Shown: positions 24,902 through 34,788, counted from the first letter of the stretch. The stretch: DNA of 64,000 nucleotides from Hymenopus coronatus (GCA_030762935.1 CM060883.1:99634501-99698500); one strand, 5' to 3'. Translations and numbers: made by a program. The notes: generated by a model not told the origin, from the sequence alone.

Positions 24902-25700
24902 CTAGTCCCTCCTCAGGCCCGCGCTTTCCTGTCCATGCACAGGTGTCGAAATCTTAGTGAAGATAGTTCCAGGCTGGCCACACCTCCAACATAAACCACT
25001 GAAAGAGTCCTTGTCCCTGCTATAGTATCGAAAACTCCTAATACTCCAGGTAGGGTCCGTGTAACCCATGGCTGCTGTTAATGTCTTGTGGTTTGTGTTA
25101 TATTTGCATATCATCAGGTACTGTCGTATCTCTTTTGATGGAGTATGCAGCTTCCTGAGACAGAGGAAGCTGCCTAGGTGGTAGATTCACCAGGGCTTTG
25201 CTTGCAGGATGAACTCTCCCCTGGTAGTAGGCTGCAGCCGAGTGATGCTTCCTGAGGGATCACATTCAGTGTGACTTCCTCTTCTGCAGATCATAGATTG
25301 TGGGTGTTGATGGCTTGATGCACATCCTGGCATGGCATTCAGTTCCTTGCTTGTGGTCGTTCATTATCCCACCAAGCTTTTCCACGTTTTACCAACTTCT
25401 GTGGCCTGTTTGTCAATTTTGGTAGAAAGTTCTCTTTTCGGGTTCTCCTTTGTTGACCCCATTTTTTCCAATTTTGATTCTATTTTGCCATCTAACTTTT
25501 CCATGTTGAGTTACATTTCTTCCATCTTCAGCGCTGCAGTTTCCATTCCGGTTTTCTTTTCTTCTTTTACATCCTTTATTTTGCCCTTCATTTCTTCCAT
25601 GCCGGTATTCAATGTCAGTATTTCACTTCCAATCTTGTTGATCTTATCTAACAATTTTTGCAACATTTCGTCTATCTTGGCTTTTTTACCCCACTCCTGG
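24902..25700 (-). pseudogene. Retrotransposon gag relic with coiled coil and CCHC zinc knuckle
   Basis: Just inside the 5' LTR, minus-strand translation gives a Lys/Glu/Met-rich coiled-coil-like segment (KAKIDEMLQKLLDKINKIG, then MEEMKGKIKDVKEEKKTG) between about 25690 and 25360, with a stop near 25510. After a poorly preserved middle, at about 24963-25000, comes LCWRCGQPG, the start of a C-x2-C-x3-G-H-x4-C zinc knuckle, whose His and last Cys are lost (GT instead of GH). This order (coiled coil, capsid region, zinc knuckle) is typical of insect gypsy-like Gag. In-frame stops show that it is inactive. The minisatellite starts about 100 bp beyond its end. Confidence 0.6.
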
Positions 25701-25714
25701 CCCAGTGTGACAGA

Positions 25715-26040
25715 TGTCTTTATTGACTCGCTGCTGTAAATGATTCATTCTACGTTGGACAGTTTACGCCTGCACACCATCCATGGCTTGCACACTACTG
25801 AGCGCTAACACTCCAGTCAGTCACAACATAACAACCATACTGCACTGTAATCCTTCTTCCTTTTATAGCTACAAAATAATGTCACATGTTGGAAGCCTCA
25901 AAAAGCTTAAAATTTGAGAGTCACGTTCCCAAAGGATCTGATTACCTCGTTTCATTCTTCCTGTTGTTTACGCATCCGATGCATTGTGAATCTCATACCA
26001 AAGCAAACCTGAACAGTGCAGTCACACAGGCGATGTCACA
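25715..26040 (-). repeat. 5' LTR of the retrotransposon
   Basis: Partner of 10319-10686. On the minus strand it begins TGTGACATCGCC and ends TCAATAAAGACA. The sequence following it on the minus strand (TCTGTCACACTGGG) would be the tRNA primer-binding region; I could not assign a tRNA. Confidence 0.8.
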
Positions 26041-26302
26041 ATAGTCATTTGTAATTTACTTTAGAAATGAAGATAGTTCTACTGCCCAATACAAGAATAA
26101 AGAGTTTCATCAACTCTGTTTCCACGAGAAAGAGTTAAGTTGTTAGCAGTGTGGCATCTTTATGCCACATCACATGAAAAAGGTCCAAGTGATAAGAGTA
26201 GCAGGTATAGTTAAATGCACAAGCAAGTTTGTAAGGACCTTACAACAACCATATATTGATTCCTCTGTAGTTATATTAGTGGTGCAAAGACAATATCAAA
26301 GC

Positions 26303-26455
26303 AATTAATTTATCTGAATTCAAGGTGAACTCAAATGTAAGAAGATCCCCATCTTTCAGAAATTAATTTTGCAATTTAGTGTATCATCTACATAAAAAGA
26401 AGGCAACTTAATTTTAAAATGAAATTTAAATGTTTGCGTATATTTTGACAAACTA
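26303..26455 (+). repeat. Interspersed repeat, copy 1 (copy 2 at 31825-31975)
   Basis: Both copies contain TATCTGAAT(T/A)CAAG, CTCAAATG(T/C)AAGA, TTTCAGAA followed by TAATTTTG, and ACTTAATTTT, in the same order over about 150 bp. It resembles the tail of a nonautonomous DNA transposon, but ends are not visible. Confidence 0.55.
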
Positions 26456-26581
26456 AAGAACACAAACTGTTCAAGTATCATTGAATTTTTCATTCTACCC
26501 CTACCTATCCAACTCTTGTCCTACACAGGGCTTGTGTAGAAAAAAGAAATGAATTATTTGTGTTATAATTGTGGTTTACAG

Positions 26582-26875
26582 GGTAGGGGACCAGGACGCC
26601 CTAGAAGGGATGCAAGTGCTGTTCGTGCCTCGTCTAATAGAGGCCGAGGCTCAAGAGTGAGAGGTGGGGGAAATGCTGGTGCTAAGACAACTTCACAATT
26701 AGCACCGGGAATGGTGATGGTGCAGCAGATTAAATCAATAAATCCACCATTAGCCCCTCCACCATCAACTCCCTCTACAGCCAGTTTGGTACCTCTGATA
26801 AAACCTCTGGTTATGGCCCCAGGACAGCATGGCACTATCACCACAACAGTTGGCTTAGGTGGAGTGCAAAAACAG
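26582..26875 (+). CDS. Internal coding exon with AT-hook-like motif (same gene as 1495-1820)
   Basis: Begins after TGGTTTACAG and ends at AAACAG|GTATAT, 294 bp (98 codons), phase 0 at both ends. The product starts GRGPGRPRRDASAVRA: the GRP core flanked by Arg is the AT-hook signature for minor-groove binding. A second Arg/Gly-rich run follows (RGRGSRVRGGG), then Gln/Ala/Pro/Thr-rich low-complexity sequence (PPLAPPPSTPSTASL, LVMAPGQHGTITTT) ending GGVQKQ. Joined to the upstream exon the patch reads RPRGR-GRGPGRPRR, which supports the splice. The frame also runs back through the acceptor to an ATG at 26549, but that part is probably intronic. Likely a chromatin-associated or transcriptional cofactor; no gene name can be given. 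No later exon is recognisable. Confidence 0.75.
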
Positions 26876-27353
26876 GTATATAATGTGCATATGTTTACTT
26901 GAGAAAGCCATAAGCTGAATCTAGTGATTAGTCCTTTCTCTTCATTTAACTGGCCAAGATATGCAATAATATCAAGCTTTGGAACCTCATAATAGATGTA
27001 CTTTTTGTAAGCAAATACAAATATGTGCTTAATTGCAAGAAACTTTGCATTTTTCCAATGAATAACATTATGGTGCCAAAATTTCCCCTACTCCCTTTAA
27101 GAGACACTGTCTTGAAGCAAAGTATAAATTTTTGTTTTAAAGCAGATGTAACAGTTGTGTTAAATATTGGAAATGCAGATGAACTGGAAGGAGCAGTTTT
27201 CTAAGTATTTACCACAAGTAATCTGTAGCTTCTTGCAACTTTTCTATATTTTGATATAATGTGTACAGATTTCATTGTAGTGGAGTAAATCTTAAGGCTG
27301 ATACATCTTCATCATACAATATATGAAAAATAAATTATACTCTGTAGTTGTTC
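26876..27353. other. Downstream intron start, no recognised feature
   Basis: Begins with the weak donor GTATAT. AT-rich, without sustained open frames. Confidence 0.5.
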
Positions 27354-27800
27354 CTACGAGGCAGTCACAGACTTTTGGCCTATTGTGGCGATGAGTGGGG
27401 CTAGAGTTGCCATCTTGGTATCAGAATGGTACCGTGAGGACTGTACCTTCCTTACTTTGCTTACTGTGAGTTGTCAGAATGTGCGCTGCAATAGAAAAGC
27501 CCACCACTTGTGAAGTGCGGTCTGTTGGCTAAAAACAACAAAGCAATTGAAATTTATCGTGTGGTGTTTATGGGCAGGCAACGGTGCATTGGTTTTAAGA
27601 AATGGCCATACAATGTCACTGATGAACTGGCAATGAAAATCATCGTTTCACTATTACAGAATATTTGACAGAGTTTGGTGCACTTCACAAGTGGCAGGAT
27701 TTTTTATTGTAGTGCACATTTTGACAATTGACAGTAAGCAAAGTGATGAAGGCACAGTCCTTGCACCACCACAGCTGGATGCCTACTGACGTTCCGACTC
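27354..27800. mobile_element. Foldback mariner derivative with two 5' ends head to tail-inverted
   Basis: Arms 27428-27520 and 27678-27770 are imperfect reverse complements (about 93 bp each). Each arm carries what looks like the start of a mariner transposase reading inward: left ATG at 27479 giving MCAAIEKPTTCEVRSV, right (minus strand) MCTTIKNPATCEVH. The centre keeps + strand remnants AKNNKAIEIYR and VTDELAMKI, matching the DNA-binding region of the same family. No catalytic domain is present. Confidence 0.6.
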
Positions 27801-27936
27801 ACTGCCTTCTATATGTTGAAATGAAGAGAGTTTCTAGCCTCCTCTGGTGTAGTGAAGCTTTGCTGCAACCTAATTTTATATTAATCTCCATAAACAATAT
27901 TAACTGCAAAACACCATTACTTAAACATATCAAACA

Positions 27937-28136
27937 TGGCTAGCCTATGTTGTGCAAGGGGTCCTGGGTTCGATTCTTTGGTGGGAATTTTCCTCTTATC
28001 CTCTCCTGAGTCTGAAACTTGAATGTGTGCATGTAAACCCAAAAGATGCAAACAGTAAAACAAGTGAACACCATTGCATGAGCAATTGTGACCTAGATCT
28101 TAAAGATGGCATATAAATGGGACCAAAAAAAAATTT
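27937..28136 (+). mobile_element. Probable tRNA-derived SINE
   Basis: GGGTTCGATTC resembles a B box. The sequence continues through about 150 bp and ends in GGGACC plus an A-rich tail (nine A residues). The A box is poorly preserved (GGCTAGCCTATGTTGTG). Confidence 0.4.
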
Positions 28137-28890
28137 CTGATGCTTTCCACTCACATGACTTTCTAGAGCTGTTCCAAAACGAAACTTTTTTTATAGATTA
28201 TTCTTTTATCTAAGTCATGATAATCAAGATCGGCATTACCAGAATGGTCTTATTGCTCGCTTTTTGGTAAGTAGAGGGGAAATAAGGGAATGCACAGACT
28301 AAATCAATAATCACATCTTTTAACAGCCAGTTGCTATGTGAAACAATTAAATTTGGTTCTCTTAGCTTGCTTTTGTGTGGTGAGTTTTTTTCTATCTCTT
28401 ACAGTTTACCAGTTATCCTAAAGTTATGCAGAAATCATTAAGAATGAAGAGGTCTTCAAGGCTATTCCTGAAAAATTCAAGATATGCATTTCGTTTGACA
28501 TGAAGATATCTTAAATATAGGCGTTTTAATCAAAATCATTAGAGCCATTTTTGAGAAAATTAAAATTTTCCAAAAATGTTCCATATAAAGGGTAGTTTGC
28601 GGTGGGGCGATTTTCATGAAAATCTTTGTGTTGCATCTTTGGAAGATACTGAATTTACATTCCAAGTTTGGTAATTAACCCACATTTTGCTTTTGAGCTA
28701 TGCTCCCCCCTCCCACCACACACACATGCACACTCTCTCTTTCTAAAAAGTTTTTTTTTTAATTCAGGGGTCTCAAAACATGTATTTTTTGTGAAATCGC
28801 AGTATCAAATTTTGGGTGGAATACAGTACCTTCTCTGTTCCATTGTACATTGTATATGCGTGCCAGAGAAAGTAAAAAATAATGCACGTA
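28137..28890 (+). mobile_element. Three-copy interspersed repeat family, copy 1
   Basis: Shares ordered blocks with 32511-33416 and 35131-35770: CTCACATGACTTTCT, GGGAAATAAG or GGGAATAAGG, TTTTAATCAAAAT, AAATCTTTGTGT, TTTTGGGTG and, at the end, AGAGAAAGTAAAAA. No coding potential is visible. Start and end carry a possible inverted motif (ACTTTCTCTAGC-like). Confidence 0.7.
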
Positions 28891-28989
28891 AGTAATTTTC
28901 AGAGCAACATCTGGATAACAAGCTTATGATAAAATAGGATCCTAATTTTTTAAAAATATATTGTGTGTATGCGTGCATGCATGAAACTG

Positions 28990-29293
28990 CTGTTGCCCTC
29001 TGTGGTGTAGTGGTTACCATGCTGACTTCATATACCCAAGGTCGCGGGTTCAAACCCAGCGGAGGACGATGGATTTTTTTTGGGCGTAAAAATCCTTAGC
29101 ATGGCTTCCTTTGGAAGGGAAGTAAAGCCGTGGGTCTCATGTCATAGATTTGTGGCACATAAAAGAACCTCAAGCCTGATAGAGAGGCCTCTGAGCAAAA
29201 TTAAGCAGCCTTTCACGCCCAATTTAGAATGGGACACTGAGAACCACAGCAGTTAAAGAGCATCCATAAAAAACATGCCATTAAAAAAAAAAT
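28990..29293 (+). mobile_element. tRNA-derived SINE, well preserved
   Basis: TGGTGTAGTGGTTACCATG is a clear A-box region and GCGGGTTCAAACCC a clear B box. A body follows (CCTTAGCATGGCTTCC, AAGTAAAGCCGTGGG) ending in an A-rich tail. A diverged copy lies in the opposite orientation at 33675-33955, so this is a dispersed SINE, not a tRNA gene. Confidence 0.8.
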
Positions 29294-30553
29294 AACGTTG
29301 CTTGCTGACTGATCTCTTGGAATTTTTAAAAATGAAGGTCTTTTCTTATGTGAAATGTTTTGATGTGATCCTCAAAGGTTTTAATAATTTCATTTCTTTT
29401 CCAATATTTTGATTGTCCAAATATGGTCTTCTATTACTGATTTATTAATGGGCATTAATTTAATATTTCTTTTATTTTCTTTAAAGTTGAGATTGCAAGT
29501 TCCTCTGGGTCATTTCTATGTAAGATCTGTCACAATCATCATACATAATATGATAAATGCAAGAATTAAAATATTGTGGCTTTTGAGTGGTTGAGCAATG
29601 GTATAGAGTAGAAGTATGCAGAGGCAGCTCCCATAAATGAAGGAAGAAGCAATTCAGAAGTGCGGTAACTAAAGCTATGACCTACACTGCAATCAGGCAA
29701 GAAATTGAAAGGGTCAACATCAGCAGAGATTGGTTTGCGACCAAAGATTAATAGAACAAAGAAGAGAGGCACAAAGACAGGGAGCAGCAGTATTTATTAA
29801 AAACTTGGAATTATGGATGGGTGGTAAAATGACAGAAGATACATTACAGAGTATAAAGCAAGCAATAATTCAGGAAGCAGCAAAACTGATGCTGGGAAAA
29901 AAATTTAAAGATGGATCGATGAATAGGAAAAGTGGAAGCAGATAAAGTTGACCTCTAAAACTACTCAGAGAGAGATGATGATAGGGAATATGATGCAGGA
30001 GGATTATGTCAGAGATAAGGTAAGGAGGTAACTTGAGGAAGGAGGAAAGGAAACTAGATGATGGTGGAGTAGGGAGGGAAAATGAAAAACAAACAAGGAG
30101 TATAAAGGAACTCAAAGGCAAGTGGGGGAAGCTTAAGTGTGATTGGTTTGAATGGGAAGTCAAAGATAAAGGTAATGAGTATGGGTGCAATATGAAAAGA
30201 AAGAACAGAGAGCAGGCCAATAAGATAAGAGTGCAGAAGGATGTTGAGACAGACAAGGAGGAGGTGTCATAGAGTGTACAAAACCATAAATTGGGTAGGA
30301 AACAGGTCCTATGCGATGCTTGACTAGGCAGAGAAAAGTTTAAACAATAGTAGTAGAAGTAATAATAATTTTGATGCTTGTGGAATGGTCAGAATCTAAT
30401 AGATGGGAGAAAGGGAAGGGAGGAGACAACAGAGTGAGAACCAAGGAAGTAAATAGTGTGAAAGTGAAATTAAATTTAAGAATGGGGAAGAGAAAAGTGA
30501 ATAAAATTAGGAAGCTAAGAGGGAAAAGGAAAGGCCAAAGAAGGTAAAATCAG
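29294..30553. other. Noncoding, with a long purine-rich + strand (about 29940-30550)
   Basis: The + strand between about 29940 and 30550 is mostly A and G (runs such as GGAGGAAAGGAAACTAG). Open frames here, for example 30033-30272, are Lys/Glu/Arg-rich by composition alone. A 71-codon frame at 29730-29945 (contains QAIIQEAAKLMLGKKFKDG) is less biased, but I do not recognise it and see no splice sites or start context supporting it. Confidence 0.45.
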
Positions 30554-30665
30554 ATATACAGGATGTTTTAGAAATACTTTTATGGGACATATGAACTTTT
30601 TTCCTTCTTTTGGTGTGAGGAACCCATACCCGAAGTTTGTAAAAGTATTTCTGAAACACCATGTA
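30554..30665. mobile_element. MITE, about 112 bp with inverted ends
   Basis: TACAGGATGTTTTAGAAATA at the left and TATTTCTGAAACACCATGTA at the right are imperfect reverse complements of about 26 bp. TA dinucleotides flank both ends, as expected for mariner-type insertion. The interior has no coding capacity. Confidence 0.7.
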
Positions 30666-32009
30666 TAAGTAAAGGTGAGCTAAGATCAAACTAAAATAGA
30701 AACAGAAAAGTGAAGAAAATGAAATTAAATGAGGGAACGAACTCAAAGGGAATTATGAACATTAAGGAAGTGTGTGTGACAGAAAGAAGCATCCCCAGTT
30801 CTAAGGGCAGCCTGAGATGTATACAATCTATATAATAAATTCAGTTCATGTGATGTGTTCAATAATTTCCTCAAGTTGAATTTATTTTGTGGAGCCAATC
30901 TGTAATAATAATAATAATCATCGGCCACCCATGCAAGAACAGCAGAGGTGAAAAGTTGAACCTGATACAGGGAGGTAATGTGGTCAGCATCACACACTAG
31001 AATGGTGCTATCATGGCCACTTTCCTCATCATACTATGTGGGCCCGGCTGCTATATGGATGGAATTGAACCTACACATTCCAGGACAATCTGGGGCTTTT
31101 GGCTGTGGACGTGGGATTGACGTCCTGAGTGTATGCAGTGAAATTCATTTATATAATCTTCTAGCGTGTTACTGTGTCGATGAATTAAATTTCTGAATTT
31201 TGCGTATTTTGTGGTGACAGGTTACAGGCATTCTTTTTATGTGATTATTTATGTAAGTTTTCTATAAATTCCAAAATTAAATGTTATCATGGCCTATGAT
31301 AATTTTTAAGTCCAAAAAAATAAATTACTGTTTTCTTGTGTTTCAATTGTAAATTTAATAAGCTTATTGTGAGTTGAGTAATTTCAAAACATCATCTTTT
31401 GATTTGTGGGCAAGTATATCATCCATATACTTAAACTGTGTGATTTTTTCCAATTCTGTTACTCATATTAATTGATTTTAACCACTTCTTTAACAGAGCC
31501 AGAATGTTACCTGTAGGAATTCTTATACATAGAGACAAATGGACATCTTAGTAGCATGCCATTTTTGGACAGTCAATCATAGTATTGGAAAAGTAACCAA
31601 ATTGTTAAAATCTTTGACAATCGCACTAAAAGTCATCATGTAGGAAAAGATCTTCATTTTTAAAAATTACAAGAGATTGTTTAATTTTGAGATGGTGCTA
31701 TTAAGTTTACCACCAGATGGCAGGAATTAGATGTTGAGGCTGAGAAAAGAGGAGGAGGAGGAAGGGATAACAGTCTTCAGTTGCGATTATGTTGAGGAAG
31801 GAGATGAGTGTCTCTGACCACATTTATCTGAATACAAGATGGCCTCAAATGCAAGATGACTCCATTTTTTCAGAATATAATTTTGGAATTTAGCTTATCT
31901 CTTCAAAAAAAGACATAACTTAATTTTTAAAAGCACATTTTGAATTTGAAATTTTGCAAATATGCTAAGAAGCTTGTAACAGTGGTGTATTAATATTAAA
32001 TTAAAAAAA
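30666..32009. other. AT-rich DNA without recognised genes
   Basis: Contains an AAT run (about 30903-30918), a GA-rich stretch (about 31740-31775) and the second copy of the 26303 repeat (31825-31975). I find no coding exon. Confidence 0.45.
31825..31975 (+). repeat. Interspersed repeat, copy 2 (copy 1 at 26303-26455)
   Basis: Same block order as copy 1: TATCTGAATACAAG, CTCAAATGCAAGA, TTTTCAGAATATAATTTTG, ACTTAATTTTT. Confidence 0.55.
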
Positions 32010-32510
32010 AGTGAGACAGGTTGTGTAATACAAACACCACTTAGTATTTACATTACTGTATCGTTCCCATTTTCAATCCTTAAATCCAACTAAATCTTGC
32101 TTCGTTGGCATCAATGATGACTTGATGAGGGTGGTAGTACATCTCTTGTGGAGGCATCTGGTGCAGGATCTATGAGTTACCAAAGGTTGCTTTATGGTGG
32201 TAAATCAAAATTCATGATATGATTTTTTTTCTTCATGACGTAGATCCCCTAGATATCTCATTCCGTGTGTTTATAAGCTGGTTTTAACAGTTTTATAATA
32301 GGTGTGATTTCATATCCTGATGACTAGAAATGATGGGCAACTGGTGATTTTTCTGTTTGTTTGTGTTTGTATTTTAGGCTGCCAAACTTCTTTTCTTTGT
32401 GCCCACCATTTCTAGTTGTCAGGACATGAAATCACACCTAATATAAAACTGTTAAAACCAGCTTTTAAACGCATAGAATTAGATATCTTGGAGAAGATCT
32501 ATATATCATG

Positions 32511-33416
32511 AAGAAAAATCTGATGTGTTACACTCACATGACTTTCTCTAGCTTCCCTACAAATCTCCTACAAAAGATTATTCTTCTTTGTATGCAATGC
32601 TAATCAAGATGAACATTAGGAGAATGTTCTTATTACTTAGTTCCTTATTAGTAGAAGGGAATAAGGGAATGCGCTATGCTAAAGTGATTGTCAAATGTTT
32701 TAAAAGCTATCATTATGCAATTGTCATTGCAAATCACTTCTTTGCTTGGCCAGGAGAACAAAAGAAAAATGGACACTGAGAAAAGTTTAAGTACTTCACA
32801 AGTGAAACCAATAACAAGGAATATCTCAGAATGGTTACCTCCACAACAAAAACGTAAAGGACATAAATTGTGTGTTTTGTCGTGGTGTACATTTTTTGTG
32901 TAGTGAGTTTTTTTCTATCTCTTACGGTTTAGCAGTTACGCAAATTCGGCAAAATTCATCTGGAATAAAGAGGTGTTCAGAGACTATTCCCAAAAAATTC
33001 GAGATATACATTTTATTTTGGACATATATAGCTTTAATATACGGGATTTTAATCAAAATCGTTAGAGCCAGTTTTAAGAAAATCAAAATTTTTAAAAATT
33101 TTTCCATGTAAAGGGCAGTTTGTGGTGGGGGGATTTTTTTTGAAAATCTTTGTGTCGCATCCTTGGAAGATACTAAACCTAAATACCAAGTTTGCTATTT
33201 AATGGTCTTTTTGTTTTGGGGCTATGCGATCCACAGACACACACACACACACACACACGCACATAGACCTTTTTTTTAAAAATTCTTTTTTTCAGACTCA
33301 GGGGACCCCAAAACATATATTTTGGGTGAAATCTCGGTATCAAATTTTTGTGTGTGTTACATTACCTTCTCTATCCCTATGTACATTGTACATATGGGGC
33401 TAGAGAAAGTAAAAAG
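32511..33416 (+). mobile_element. Three-copy interspersed repeat family, copy 2 (most complete)
   Basis: Bounded on both sides by inverted-repeat arms of the surrounding foldback, so its limits can be read from the sequence. It begins near TCTGATGTGTTACACTCACA and ends GCTAGAGAAAGTAAAAAG. ACTTTCTCTAGC near the start and its reverse complement GCTAGAGAAAGT at the end could be terminal inverted repeats. It contains a short AC microsatellite and no coding frame of note. Confidence 0.7.
33237..33258. repeat. (AC)n microsatellite
   Basis: About 11 AC dinucleotides inside copy 2 of the three-copy family. Copy 1 has a shorter, interrupted version at the equivalent place. Confidence 0.9.
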
Positions 33417-33674
33417 AGCCATATCATGAATTTTGATTTACTGCCATACAGCAATCTTTGGAAGTTCATAGATTCCGCACCAGGTGCCTCCAAACTCATT
33501 AATGAAGCAAGATTTGGTCGGAATTAAGGGTTGAAAATGGGAATGAGTGTTCCCGAAACCGGTCCCACTAAGTAATTACTAAGTGATGATTCTGTTACAA
33601 AAAGCAACTTAAATTCTTTTAATTTAATATTAATTTAACTTAATTTTAGTATATTTTCAACATTGAAATTGAGA

Positions 33675-33955
33675 TTTTTATTTATGGACTCTCTTGAACT
33701 GTTTTGGTTCTCAGAGTCCCATTCTATATTGGGCATTAAAGACTGCTTAATTTTGTTCAGATGTCTCTTTATCAGGCCTGAGATTCTTTTCATGCTATAA
33801 ATCTATGATATGGGACCAATTGATGCACTTTCCTTCCGAAGGAAGCCATGCTAAGGATTTTTACGCCTGAAAAAATCTATCACCCTCAGCTGGATTTGAA
33901 CATGCAAACTTGGGTATTAGAGGCTAACATGGTAACCATACAGCATAGAGGGCGA
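33675..33955 (-). mobile_element. tRNA-derived SINE, reverse copy
   Basis: Reverse complement of the 28990-29293 SINE: B-box relic (TGTTCAAATCC on the minus strand), the AAGGAAAGTGCATC region and the body block CCTTAGCATGGCTTCC are present. More diverged than the forward copy. Confidence 0.75.
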
Positions 33956-34450
33956 CACATATTTTGTATATATATATATTTTTATCAAACTAGTTACACT
34001 TAAGCTAATTATTATTATTTATTTATTTATTATTCTTTTTGCAAAATTGCACAGAAGTTCATGTGTTGGTGGGAAGAGATGGAGGGGCAGAACAGAAATG
34101 TATAGGTACGTAGATGAGGCGACAGCGGAGCTTGAACAACAATGCTGGATAAGATTTTATATTTAGAAAATAGACCTAACGTAACGTGCCATTATAAATA
34201 TATTTACTTTGTTGGAATTTGCACAGGTATTGTTGTAAATGGTCAGGAGAGGGGGAAAATGGAAATTAACCATGTTGTGTACGATAGGAGGCAACTGTAA
34301 CAGCAGCAGCGCACATGCAATACATTTCTATTTAGACAATACTTAATATAACACACCCTAATAAAAAGTTTCAAGTTATTTTGAATTTAATGTAAATTCA
34401 CATATTGAATGGAAGAGAGAGGGAGAATTGTGAAGTGCGCAAATAAACTC

Positions 34451-34452
<2 letters not shown>
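33956..34452. other. AT-rich spacer, no gene recognised
   Basis: Contains short TA and TTAT runs. No repeat or exon is recognised. Confidence 0.4.

Positions 34453-34522
<70 letters not shown>
34453..34522. repeat. (CT)n microsatellite
   Basis: About 35 uninterrupted CT dinucleotides. The minus-strand poly-Arg-Glu frame across it is an artefact of the repeat. Confidence 0.97.
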
Positions 34523-34526
<4 letters not shown>

Positions 34527-34788
34527 CCTCTCCCTCTCCTTCCTCTGGAGGGAAATCTTTTTTCCAATGAGAATGCTTGCAATGCTTGATCTCTTAGCAG
34601 CTAACTTTACCGCACAAAAACTGGACCTTGGTAGTAATGTTTAATCTCTACCGCTTCCCTCAGGTTCAGCACACCCATGAAATTAGAAGCTTGCTTTTTC
34701 TCACATGCTATTTGATTGCAACACATCCCCCAGTTCTCAATATTATTATTTTGGTAAACTCATAATCTTATAATAAATAATCAGTTCA

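Larger units (their letters stand above)
10319..26040 (-). mobile_element. Gypsy-like LTR retrotransposon relic carrying a 13.5-kb internal minisatellite
   Basis: Two related direct repeats (10319-10686 and 25715-26040) begin TGTGACAT and end AATAAAGACA when read on the minus strand. A purine-rich tract sits exactly inside the low-coordinate LTR, fixing the minus orientation. Next to the 5' LTR is a gag relic with coiled coil and CCHC motif; near the 3' LTR is a retroviral-type aspartic protease relic. No reverse transcriptase, RNase H or integrase is recognisable. The 13.5 kb between gag and protease is a tandem array. No target-site duplication is evident (ACAAA on one side, ATAGT on the other). 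The LTRs differ by many substitutions and indels, so the insertion is old. Confidence 0.75.
1821..26581 (+). other. Inferred 24.8-kb intron packed with mobile elements
   Basis: Bounded by the donor at 1821 (GTGAGT) and an acceptor ending TTTACAG at 26581. Both flanking exons use phase 0 at the junction. The intron contains relics of two transposase-type genes and a mariner, a hairpin element, a SINE and a complete 15.7-kb LTR element. The inference that one intron spans all this rests only on phase match and protein character, so a missed small exon is possible. Confidence 0.55.
32010..33610. mobile_element. Nested foldback element
   Basis: Outer arms about 32010-32228 and 33417-33610 are reverse complements (shared GTAAATCAAAATTCATGATAT, CATTTTCAA, ACTTAGTA). 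Inside is a second inverted pair at about 32229-32339 and 32401-32510 (AGCTGGTTTTAACAGTTTTA against TAAAACTGTTAAAACCAGCT) around a 60-bp spacer. A + strand copy of the three-copy family (32511-33416) lies between the inner right arm and the outer right arm. This suggests an original long inverted-repeat element of about 700 bp split by the insertion of the family member. Confidence 0.75.

Noticed and set aside
25332..25739. 135-codon + strand hydrophobic, Ser/Phe-rich frame
   Set aside because: It is the antisense of the Lys/Glu-rich coiled-coil part of the gag relic, which fits the element's orientation.
28990..29062. Functional tRNA gene
   Set aside because: A and B boxes are good, but no acceptor stem pairs, and a SINE body with A-tail follows. 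A second diverged copy exists at 33675-33955.
30033..30272. 79-codon Lys/Glu-rich frame as a possible exon
   Set aside because: Composition follows directly from the purine-rich strand. No conserved motif or splice context.
34376..34582. Poly-Arg-Glu protein on the minus strand
   Set aside because: It is the translation of a CT microsatellite.
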